From the NCBI RefSeq assembly GCF_964020195.1, contig NZ_OZ026539.1:810299-874298 (forward strand): 64,000 nt of DNA. Reading direction: 5' to 3'. Below are positions 55,256 through 63,719 of this stretch, in pieces (within the stretch, counting starts at the first letter, position 1; every line of letters starts with the position of its first letter). The position numbers were made by a program, and so were the translations under genes. The notes beneath the pieces were generated by a model. It did not search any database and was not told where the DNA came from. It saw only the letters and a program-made list of their open reading frames with translations. The stretch comes from Spiroplasma endosymbiont of Lasioglossum villosulum (GTDB lineage Bacteria > Bacillota_I > Bacilli_A > Mycoplasmatales > VBWQ01).

Positions 55256-55334
55256 GGGGCTTTGCCCCTAGTTGCTTCGCAACTCACCCCAGTGGCGTAA
55301 ACGCCACGGCCAACCAACCAAGGTTCTGGTTGGC
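55256..55334. repeat. Cluster of four GC-rich hairpins at the provirus end
   Basis: Within 80 bases are four stems: GGGGC/GCCCC (55256-55268), GTTGC/GCAAC (55271-55283), GTGGCG/CGCCAC (55292-55307) and GCCAACCA/TGGTTGGC (55309-55334). GC content is far above that of the surroundings. In filamentous viruses such hairpin clusters form origins or packaging signals; that role here is inferred. Confidence 0.75.
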
Positions 55335-55353
55335 TTCGACCAATAATATAGGT

Positions 55354-56277
55354 TTACTCTATTTTAACATCTTTCTTATTTTTCTTAGAATATTTATTTC
55401 TATAATAACAAGTACGACATACAGTATTTTCAGTTTCTTTCTTTTCAGTTTGTAATATATTATCCAACTTATCTAATCCTACTGCTCTAATATCATCAAC
55501 AGTAAAATCTAATGCTTGTGATTGTTCATAGTATTTAACAGTACTTAATTCACTCTTTAAAGAATGAATATAATTTAAAGCACGACTATTATATCTTTGT
55601 AAATAAGACCTAGGAAATCATAAACTAAAAGTCATAGTTTCACCACTATAACTAGGTGGTAATCCACCACGTTTAATTATTCGCTTTGTTTGTCTTTTAG
55701 ATAATACAACTTTATTATAATCATCAACATTAGTATAAATATTTAGTTTAAACTTAACTAAAAATAACAAAATACGCATTCTTTTAACTTGCACAATATA
55801 TTCCACTTTTTCACGTGCTTGTTTTGGTATTCTATCGGGGTGTTGTTCAATCATATACATAATTCCATTAAAATTATGACCTATTAACTTACAAAACATT
55901 CCTAAACTTTCTTGTGTTTCTTTAAATTCGGGCGACAAATCATTACTAATAATTTTCAAACCTAACTCATCTAAAACAACCATATCACACTCTTTAAAAG
56001 CATAATTACTATTTAATTGATTAAATTTAAAAACATCATCATAAGAACAACGATAACTATACTCATTACGAACTTTAATAGGAATAGGACTTACTACCCT
56101 ACCCTTATGTTTTTGTGCTAAACAACAAGCAAGAGCAGATTTACCAGTACGTGGTGGTGCTGAAATAATATAACTACCTACACGTTGTAATATCTTTATA
56201 TTTTTTCTAGTTATTAAAAATGGATAAAATATTATTAATAATATAACTCCTAAAAGTAAATAACCATATCAAGGCAT
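55354..56277 (-). CDS. Zot-like P-loop ATPase (virion assembly/export)
   Basis: 307 residues. One N-terminal membrane helix (YGYLLLGVILLIIFYPFLI), then Walker A SAPPRTGKSALA (about residue 40) and Walker B MVVLDELGLK (about 98). It matches the pI/Zot assembly ATPases of filamentous phages and the equivalent gene of SpV1 viruses. It would drive extrusion of virions through the membrane. Near the C-terminus is a Cys pair (CRTCYYRNKY). It is the last gene of the provirus before the GC hairpins. Confidence 0.82.
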
Positions 56278-56296
56278 TATTTCAACTCCTAACCAA

Positions 56297-57346
56297 CTAA
56301 AATCCTACTGCTTTTAAAAATACTCATAAAGTTAAAACTTGTTCTAAACCACTAGTAAAATCAACATTTAAAACAGAACTAATAGTATCATCAAAAATAC
56401 GTCTCAATAATCCATCAAGTTTAGTAAAAAATTCTCTTAATGGTTCTACCGATAAAACTTTACCAACAACTCCATAAAGTACTCATCTAAAAGCATTACG
56501 TAAATGACCAAAAACATCATATCAACTAACTCGCTCATACTCAGGGTTAAAAGGACTATTTGGTGGAACTGGTGTTACTTTCTCACTTGAAAAAATATTA
56601 ATTTGACCAAAATTTAATTGTGGTGAAAAAGTTGGTCTAGTTGATTCACCATGAACATCAAAAAATACTGTTAAATGTCTTAAATTTGGAACACGAATAG
56701 GCATAGTAACAAAATTATATAAATCTTGCTGGTAAATATCATTATCAACCTTACCTTTAAAAACATATTTTGTATCACCAACATTATCTAAAAAACTAAA
56801 AACAAAATTAGCAGTAAAAGTTTTAAAATATTCATATTCAAAATAAAACATAAAACCTTGAATATAAAAACTTAAAGGTTTATCAATTTCAAAATTTAAC
56901 TGTGTTTGAAAATTTATAATACTTTTACCAGTATTAACAAAATTTAAATTATTAGTATTATTCTTTGCAACATAATTATGATTAAACATAATACGTAAAA
57001 ATTCATCTAATTGTTTTCTATTAAAAGTATAAACACCAGTTCCCATATCTATCATTTGTGACGGAACACCAACTGTATCACTATAATAATAACACGTATA
57101 TAAACCTTCATTATTACCTATAAATTCACCACTAACTAATTTTAAGTCTGGTTGGTCAACATCAAAATAAGCAGAATTTCATGGAATTGTTGCTCAATCA
57201 TCAAAATCATGATATTTAACATGTTTAACCATTTCTTTTGTAATATCATAATTAACAACATTAGGGTCATTTGAAGCAATTAAACTAGTGAGTGCTTGAA
57301 CAGAAGTATTTACAACAAAAAATAATTTTGCAAACTTAAATCACAT
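56297..57346 (-). CDS. Provirus large virion/attachment protein
   Basis: 349 residues from ATG 57346, just after the TAA of the preceding gene. A hydrophobic N-terminal segment (FKFAKLFFVVNTSVQAL) may act as a signal, a long beta-rich extracellular-type region follows, and a hydrophobic C-terminal helix (EQVLTLWVFLKAVGF) would anchor it. This layout, before the assembly ATPase, fits the filamentous-phage pIII-like attachment protein. No sequence family is named with certainty. Confidence 0.65.
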
Positions 57347-57348
57347 AA

Positions 57349-57540
57349 TTATTTACCAAATAAACATTTTAAAATTCATCATGAACCATAAAACAAAACA
57401 AATCCAATAAAAAACTGAGTTCCATAAACTACTAAATTTCATAAAATAGTAGTAAAATTATCAACTGGACTACCTATAAACATAGTTCAATAATCAACTA
57501 TACATTGATGTATTTTATTGTAAATTTCTAAAACACTCAT
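57349..57540 (-). CDS. Small provirus membrane protein
   Basis: 63 residues with one or two membrane segments (NFTTILWNLVVYGTQFFIGF and following), ATG 57540. Several TGA-Trp codons. A probable minor coat or assembly protein by position in the virion block. Confidence 0.65.
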
Positions 57541-57549
57541 ACTTAACAC

Positions 57550-57747
57550 CTACCCAAACAATGACCTAAAAACAAATTTAATAACACGATAAATAAAATT
57601 AAAAAATACACCTAATACCAACCAAAAAGTTAAATTAAACAAAATATAAACTTCATCAGTAATATTAGTTTGATTTAAAAATATACCAATATCATTACTA
57701 GAAAATATAAAAATAAAATGCAATATACTAAGAACAAAATTAGACAT
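57550..57747 (-). CDS. Small provirus membrane protein
   Basis: 65 residues with two hydrophobic segments (LSILHFIFIFS and ILFNLTFWLVLGVFFNFIYR) and a basic C-terminus (RVIKFVFRSLFG), typical of filamentous-phage minor coat proteins. It overlaps the region just before the next gene by tight spacing. Confidence 0.65.
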   Translation of the reverse strand: MSNFVLSILHFIFIFSSNDIGIFLNQTNITDEVYILFNLTFWLVLGVFFNFIYRVIKFVFRSLFG

Positions 57748-57749
57748 AA

Positions 57750-58076
57750 TTATTTACCTACAAACTTCCCTTTTTTATTCTCAATACCCTTAGCCTTATT
57801 ATCTAAACGTTTTCTTTCAGCAAGTTGTTTACCAACTCATGATGAACCTTTATAAAATTTAACAGAAGCACGACCCATAGTTTTAACATTCTGTCCTAAA
57901 TCTAATGCTGGTAACATTAATTCGGGTAAAATAACCCTAAATGCAAATCTAAGCAAAATCAAAAATATCATTAAAGTACCTAAATTAAAACCTAAGTCAC
58001 CAAGTGGAAAACTAAAAAACTTCATAAAAATTGAAGCAAATAATTGCATAACAGTTGTAATAAAAGGTATAAACAT
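57750..58076 (-). CDS. Provirus membrane protein with basic tail
   Basis: 108 residues: two N-terminal membrane segments (ITTVMQLFASIFMKFFSF and LGTLMIFLILLRFAFRVI) and a strongly basic C-terminal tail (RKRLDNKAKGIENKKGKF) that could contact DNA inside the virion, as coat proteins of filamentous phages do. Confidence 0.65.
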
Positions 58077-58087
58077 AATTTCACATC

Positions 58088-58342
58088 CTAATGTCTTGTA
58101 AATCTAAATAATCCCAAAATTAAATAAAATACAAAACTAACATTTATTAAAGCAAGAATAGGCAAAGGTAAAGTGTATAAACTATCATAAAAGAACGACT
58201 TAATAAAAAGTGTCACAGTATGTAATCCAGCAAAAGAACTTAAATACTGTATATAAATAGTTTGTACCAAAGTATTAACAACCGGTAAAAGTCTACCTAA
58301 TAAAGGTAAAACAAAAACCAAACTAAAAAATAACTTTACCAT
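58088..58342 (-). CDS. Small provirus membrane protein
   Basis: 84 residues, almost entirely hydrophobic, with about two or three helices (LFFSLVFVLPLLGRLLPVVN and ILALINVSFVFYLILGLFRF). It starts at ATG 58342 with AAGGAG upstream. Probable minor virion protein. Confidence 0.65.
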   Translation of the reverse strand: MVKLFFSLVFVLPLLGRLLPVVNTLVQTIYIQYLSSFAGLHTVTLFIKSFFYDSLYTLPLPILALINVSFVFYLILGLFRFTRH

Positions 58343-58363
58343 TTGCTTACTCCTTTCTAATTA

Positions 58364-58570
58364 CTAATGAGTTCCATGAATAATATGACCAACAAACTGC
58401 TTAATAAATACAAGAACCATAAATACAATTGAAATTAACACTGGTCAATTTGTAAGTGTTCCACCGTCGCCAGTTGTAAATACTCAACCAAAAATATAAG
58501 TAAAAGCATTTAATAATTGTTGTCCTACACCACCTATCATGGTTAATAATGCTGATAATCCAGCGGGCAT
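58364..58570 (-). CDS. Candidate major coat protein of the provirus
   Basis: 68 residues from ATG 58570 with AGGGGGTG upstream, the best ribosome binding site of the block. One strongly hydrophobic C-terminal helix (WPVLISIVFMVLVFIKQF), an N-terminal amphipathic helix (LSALLTMIGGVGQQLLNAF) and a short acidic loop. Size and layout fit the major coat protein of plectroviruses, made in many copies. Confidence 0.65.
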
Positions 58571-58571
58571 A

Positions 58572-58805
58572 TTAATCACCCCCTTTCTCTAATTCTTTTT
58601 GTTGTTTTTCCATTTCTAATTTACGTTTCTTCTTTTCAAAATCTTTACGACAAAAAGTACAATCAGGGTCATTTTCTTTTTCCTTTACATGTTTTTTATG
58701 TTTGAACTTCTGTATACCCTCATGTATTCAACTACGACAAAATCAAAGTATAAGGCAAAACCCACCAATATATAAAGCATATTTTATAATCTCCTTAAAA
58801 TCCAT
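58572..58805 (-). CDS. Small provirus protein with membrane helix and Cys pair
   Basis: 77 residues: one N-terminal membrane helix (IIKYALYIGGFCLILWFC), then a basic, charged cytoplasmic tail with a C-x-x-C pair (PDCTFCRKDF) and a Lys/Glu-rich coil. Its stop codon TAA overlaps the start region of the coat gene. Confidence 0.65.
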
Positions 58806-58806
58806 T

Positions 58807-59664
58807 TTAAACACCACCTAACGTATAAGCATAAGAATAATCCCAATTTAAACTTGCTCTATCTAAATTAATCTCAGACATACTATCATCATTTAAATCA
58901 ACATCAACCATACTGTCATCTGTACTTTGATAATCACTAACACTAGCATTAATTAATCTTGCTCTTTCATCAGTAAATACTTCTTGCATTTGAACAACAT
59001 TATTAGTATTTCCAAAAGGCAATAATAACTAATTTATAATCTCGCTTGCTCCTGCAATAATTGTAGGAATAGCAAAATAATTATTAAAATCATTATTAAT
59101 ACCCATAGCAACACCACTACTAATCAAACAACCACCAGTACCCATATTTGCTATTTTACGTATAGTTTCAAATCTATTAGGTATTAATTCAGTTAAACCA
59201 CTAATAACATTTGCTATACCAAAACTATTTAAAGATATATAAGTATCTCAATCTACAAAAGCCTTATCAACTATTGGCTTAGGTGTTGGTATTGGAGTAG
59301 GAATTGGTGGCTCAGTAGGACATGGTGGTCAAAAACAAGGTTCATCTCTTAATAAAGAAACTGACTTATTTACATACTGAACAAACTTAGCATAATTAAT
59401 TAATCCAATTGTTCCTAAACCTAAAAATATCTTTTTATAACTATTAATAACTTTATTTCTAGTAGTAGGTCTTTGATTAATATTCCATATATCAATTCCT
59501 AACTTTTTACTAAATAACAAAGAATTAATAGAACCTAAAATTGGGTCTTTTAAATATTGACCATAATAAGCACTAACTCCAACCATAGCACTTAATGGAC
59601 TTAATCCAGTTCTTAATATTTTAGGTAAAGTATAATTACTAGTTTGTTCTAACTCATTAGGCAT
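58807..59664 (-). CDS. Proline-hinged provirus protein with an in-frame TAG
   Basis: From ATG 59664 the frame runs 211 residues to TAG 59029-59031, then continues in the same frame for about 73 more residues to TAA 58807. The first part contains SPLSAMVGVSAYYGQYLKDP, a proline-rich hinge (PPIPTPIPTPKP), and a glycine-rich hydrophobic region; the second is acidic with repeated DDSM units. A separate start for the second part would need TTG 59020 without a ribosome binding site. Readthrough of TAG or a recent stop mutation both fit. A virion protein is likely. Confidence 0.5.
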
Positions 59665-59672
59665 AAATAAAA

Positions 59673-59699
59673 CTCCTTACTTTATATACTAATAAGGAG
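59673..59699 (-). promoter_or_regulatory. Hairpin hiding the ribosome binding site of the 59664 gene
   Basis: On the minus strand CTCCTTA and TAAGGAG pair around a 13-base loop. The 3' arm contains AAGGAG, the ribosome binding site for ATG 59664, so folding would block translation. Confidence 0.6.
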
Positions 59700-59778
59700 C
59701 TTATTTATGAATTATAATCTAATCCATTGGGGCTTAATGAAAAATATATAATCCATATATAAGCCCCTTATTCAATTT

Positions 59779-59892
59779 TTACTTATTTCTTTTATTCTCT
59801 TTTCTTATTCGTTCCATTTCATTAGCAACTCTATAACACATTTCACAACCAAATACTCTTTCATAAGTTCAATCACTACACTTATGTCTCAT
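59779..59892 (-). CDS. Very small Cys-containing provirus protein
   Basis: 37 residues from ATG 59892: MRHKCSDWTYERVFGCEMCY and a basic tail (RIRKENKRNK). Its start overlaps the 3' end of the upstream Cys-rich gene. The three Cys and one His could bind zinc. Small, but the coupling to the upstream gene supports it. Confidence 0.5.
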
Positions 59893-60085
59893 AATTTAAC
59901 TTACTTTCTTGTTGTCTCATTGATTTATTTAAATCAATATCTAATATACAATTTGGACAATAATATTTTCTAGTATATAAGTTTTGCAAAACTCTTTTAG
60001 GACAAATAACTTGGTCACAAAGTTTACATATATAAATCGCTAAATGAAATACTTGTTCACATGAACAATTATCATTTTTAGCCAT
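59882..60085 (-). CDS. Small zinc-ribbon-like provirus protein
   Basis: 67 residues from ATG 60085 with TTAGGAG upstream. Four Cys pairs or near-pairs (CSCE, CKLC, ICPK, CPNC) give a zinc-ribbon or treble-clef-like pattern, followed by an acidic helix. As first gene of the provirus it may be a regulator or DNA-binding protein. Confidence 0.6.
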   Translation of the reverse strand: MAKNDNCSCEQVFHLAIYICKLCDQVICPKRVLQNLYTRKYYCPNCILDIDLNKSMRQQESKLNYET

Positions 60086-60364
60086 AATTTAAAATTAACT
60101 CCTAACATAAAATAATTATTTAAAATTACCCTTTTAATAAATAACTATTTTCAATTAGAAAGTTTTTTAATATTACCGCTTAAATCAATTATATTTTAAC
60201 AAAAAATATTTTTTTATCTAAGTTTTAATTTTATTATTTATTTTATATACATATTCAAAAATTTGTAAAATACACTTAATAAATATTTAATTTTTATTAT
60301 GTCTATGTATAATTAAAATAAAATATCAACATCATATTTCATGTTATTTGAAAGGAAAATTAAA

Positions 60365-61102
60365 TTGAGTCAAAATCAAGTATTTAGTTGAATAGGTGTT
60401 ATTTCTGGTTCTAGCTTACTTATTTCTTTTATATTACTTTTAATGTTTTTACTAATAAAATTTTTATTAAATTATAAACAAAAAAACAAAGTTAAAAGAA
60501 TACTTTCTTCAAATGATTTTAGTCAAATCATAGAAACGAAAAAAGAATTAAAAATAAAACTAAGAAAATATTTTAAAGAAATATTTATTAGAGATGTTGA
60601 TATAAATTTATTTAAAAAATTCCTAAAATCAGAAAGTGGAGTTAATAAAAAACCAACAAAAATTGCCTGAAATTTTTTTATAATTTTGACAAGTTCAATA
60701 TTAGTAAATAAATCCGAAGGAAGAGTTTCTGAAGCAATCAAAAGTATTTTTAATACTTTTGATGAAAGTAAACAAATATTATTAACTTCTGATAAAAATA
60801 ACTTAGTAACAGATGTAATTTTAAAAATTATGAATTTAAAAATCAGACCAATCTTAATTGCTAGTAGATCACTAACAAAAATAGATACTAATGGTAATTT
60901 TATCATTAATGATGAAAATTTAAGCAAAGAAGAAATCGAAAATTTTTGAAAACAAATTGATAAAGTTAGAAAAGATTTAATAGAAAACAAATACTTATAT
61001 TTTATTTCAATACTTTCACTTTCAACTGCAACTAATGAACAAATCAAAAAATTATTAAACTACACAGATCAGTATAAAATACATAAAAAAGAAACATTAT
61101 AA
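60365..61102 (+). CDS. Membrane-anchored protein next to TIR gene, intact copy
   Basis: 245 residues with a TTG start at 60365 (AAAGGA seven bases upstream). One N-terminal membrane helix (about 14-38, LLISFILLLMFLLIKF) leads into a basic cytoplasmic region and a soluble helical domain (about 50-235) with SKQILLTSDKNNLVTDVILK and IDKVRKDLIENKYLYF. No known family. A near-identical second copy follows. The promoter-like TATAAT is near 60307. The position before a ThsB-type TIR gene suggests a membrane effector, by inference only. Confidence 0.7.
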
Positions 61103-61406
61103 AAATAATTTTTTTAAAAAAATTCTTATATTATGTTGCTTTTTAATAGATTTTTTTAATTATATATGTATATAATTAAAATGGAATATTATTATTAATA
61201 TCATAATAATTTTCAATAAATATTAATAAGAAACTAAAATAAAATTAATAACTAACACAAAACAAGTAACTATTTAATTAAAAAATTATAATACTAAATT
61301 TTTTTATTTTTTTTAAACTAATACCCCAAATTATAAATATAAAAGTTATATATTTTTTTGTCGTATTATGTTTAACATTTTATGGATAAAACTAAGGAAA
61401 AGCAGA
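61103..61406 (+). other. Spacer between the two paralogs
   Basis: About 300 bases, AT-rich and non-coding. It contains a TATATAATTAAAAT box near 61172 like that upstream of the first copy, so the second copy seems to have kept its own promoter. Confidence 0.45.
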
Positions 61407-62113
61407 TTGACTACAACTAAAATATTTAATTGAATAGCTTATATTTCAAGTATTGCTTTACTTATTTTTTTCATATTACTTTTAATGTTTTTACTAATAA
61501 AATTTTTATTAAATTATAAACAAAAAAACAAAGTTAAAAGGATACTTTCTTCAAATGATTTTAGTCAAATCATAGGAACGAAAAAAGAATTAAAAATAAA
61601 ACTAAGAAAATATTTTAAAGAAATATTTATTAGAGATGTTGATATAAATTTATTTAAAAAATTCCTAAAATCAGAAAGTGGAGTTAATAAAAAACCAACA
61701 AAAATTGCCTGAAATTTTTTTATAATTTTGACAAGTTCAATATTAGTAAATAAATCCGAAGGAAGAGTTTCTGAAGCAATCAAAAGTATTAAAAATACTT
61801 TTGATGAAAGTAAACAAATATTATTAACTTCCGATAACAATAATTTAGTAACAGATGTAATTTTAAAAATTATGAATTTAAAAATCAGACCAATCTTAAT
61901 TGCTAGTAGATCACTAACAAAATAGATACTAATGGTAATTTCATCATTAATGATGAAAATTTAAGCAAAGAAGAAATCGAAGATTTTTGAAAACAAATTG
62001 ATAAAGTTAGAAAAGATTTAATAGAAAACAAATACTTATATTTTATTTCAATACTTTCACTTTCAACTGCAACTAATGAACAAATCAAAAAATTATTAAA
62101 CTACACAGATTAA
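61407..62113 (+). pseudogene. Second copy of the membrane-anchored protein, frameshifted
   Basis: It starts at TTG 61407 (AAGGAAA upstream) with a different first 20 residues (TTTKIFNWIAYISSIALL), then is almost identical in DNA to the copy at 60443-61075 for over 600 bases (offset 1042). One A is missing in the run at 61918-61922, so the frame stops at TAG 61923; the original frame would continue to TAA 62111. A truncated protein of 172 residues, membrane helix included, would still be made. Confidence 0.75.
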
Positions 62114-62187
62114 AATATTAAATGTTTAAATAAAATATAAGTAAAAAACAAATTTAAATTTTTAAAACAATATCTTTAAAATTACCT

Positions 62188-62238
62188 ATTAAGACTTATG
62201 TTTTATAATTTTTTTGATTATAAAACATAAGTCTTAAT
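62188..62238 (+). promoter_or_regulatory. Perfect 22-bp inverted repeat before the TIR gene
   Basis: The arms at 62188-62209 and 62217-62238 are exact complements with a 7-base T-rich loop. The spacer to GTG 62263 holds only the ribosome binding site. It may end transcription of the upstream pair, protect mRNA ends, or bind a regulator. Confidence 0.7.
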
Positions 62239-62262
62239 AATGTTAAAAAAAGGAGTTAAACA

Positions 62263-63627
62263 GTGAGAAAAATTTTTATTTCATATCATCATCTAAGAGA
62301 ACAAGAAGAAAAAGACCAATTAGCAGAGTTAATTAAAAAGTATGCTAATTATTTAAATATAAAAGACATGTCTGTAGAAATAGGGGATATTGATACCACA
62401 TGATCAAATAATGAAATCGCTAAAACTATTAGACAAAATCATTTAAAAGATACAACTATTACTATTCTTATTCTAGGAATACATACAAAATGTAGACAAC
62501 ATATTGACTGAGAAATTGAAGCTTCATTAAATAAATATGGAAGTTTAAATAGAAGAAAGAAGATAAATAGTTTTATAATACTTTTAACTGCTGATTTTAT
62601 TAAAAAAGCAAAAATAAATTGTAATTTTAATAACACTTGTGATTATTCTTCTTTAATCACCCAAGAAAATGCTGGTCAAAGAATATATGAAACCGTAATA
62701 AATAAACATGTAATTATTGCTACTTATGATGAAATCTTTTCAGATATAATAATTCTTAAAAATTTACTTGATAAAGTTCAATCTAATCATAAAAAAGAAG
62801 AAATGTTTTATCAAAATGTTATCAGCCCTAGTTTTTTAAAACCAACTGTTTTAAAAGATAATACTAAAGATACTGTTTTTAATGAAAAAAAAGAAATAGA
62901 TAATGCAATATTATCTTCAAATAAAGATAATGGTTTTAAAGAAGAAGATAGTGATATTGAAATACTTTCTGAATCAGACGAAGAAATAGAAAATGCAAAA
63001 TTATCTTCAAATAAAGATAATGGTGTTAACAAAGAAAATGATGATAATGATAGTGTAGTACCTTCTAAATCAGAGGAAAAAATAAATAATGAAAAATTAA
63101 CTTCAAGTCAAGATAGTGGTTTTAACGAAGATGATGATAGTAATATTGTAGTACCTTCTAAATCAGAGGAAAAAATAAATGATGCAATATTAACTTTGAG
63201 TAAAGATAATGATTTTAACAAAGATGATGATAGTAATATTGTAGTACCTTTTAAATTAGAGGAAAAAATAGATAATGTAATATTAACTTCAATTCAAGAT
63301 AGTGAAATTAATAATCAATTACTACAAGAAACTACAACCAACTTTACTAAAGATGATAATAAAAGTAATCTTTTAAGAAAATTATCTTTAAAACATAATA
63401 GTAAAGATAGTGGAATTGGTAGTAAACTACAAAAAATAAGTATAATGAAAGATGAAAATTTTAAAAGAATACATCTCCATAAAAAAGGTAATTCAGAAGA
63501 ATGTGAAGCAAAAGAAAAAGAAGAAAAAACAATGCAAGAGTTTACTAAAAAAACAAAAAAATTTATAAATTCTGGTAAAACTAATTATACACAAGAATGT
63601 CCAGAAATATATTTATCCTATCTTTAA
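62263..63627 (+). CDS. TIR-like (ThsB/MTH538 type) protein with long acidic repeat tail
   Basis: 454 residues from GTG 62263 with AAGGAG seven bases upstream. The first 190 residues match the MTH538/DUF1863 TIR-like fold: KIFISYHH at 3-10, an S-x-x-IA-x-x-IR helix (48-58), DTTITILILGIHTK (63-76) and the WEI helix (83-85, DWEIEASL). In Thoeris defence, ThsB proteins of this type make a nucleotide signal on phage infection. The tail (about 190-454) is disordered, with about five repeats of EEKINNxxLTSSxDSGFNED type, and a basic Lys-rich end. The tail is unusual for ThsB. It follows two membrane-protein paralogs. Confidence 0.8.
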
Positions 63628-63677
63628 AACATACAACTAGTAAAATTAAACATTAGAAAATAAAATATAAATATTTA

Positions 63678-63708
63678 AAAAGTGAGAATAAAATTCTCAC
63701 TTTTTATT
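63678..63708. terminator. Bidirectional terminator
   Basis: AAAAGTGAGAAT/ATTCTCACTTTT with T runs on both strands lies between the convergent TIR gene and rpoC. Confidence 0.8.
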
Positions 63709-63719
63709 TTTATTTTAAT

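Larger units (their letters stand above)
55240..60085 (-). mobile_element. Plectrovirus-like provirus (SpV1-type), partial
   Basis: A run of twelve compact minus-strand genes: two Cys-rich small proteins, a proline-hinged virion protein, a set of short single- or double-helix membrane proteins, a large coat-like protein and a Zot-like P-loop ATPase. They lie a few bases apart or overlap, as in filamentous phages. A cluster of four GC-rich hairpins lies at the left end. No Rep or transposase gene is found inside, and the ends have no clear repeat, so the boundaries are approximate and the copy may be defective. Confidence 0.8.

Noticed and set aside
61917-61925. Programmed -1 frameshift in the second membrane-protein copy
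   Set aside because: The site ACA AAA TAG is not a canonical slippery heptamer, and the intact first copy shows that one A has simply been lost.
62811-63032. Minus-strand Ser-rich frame opposite the TIR tail
   Set aside because: Shadow of the repeat region on the plus strand; no ribosome binding site.
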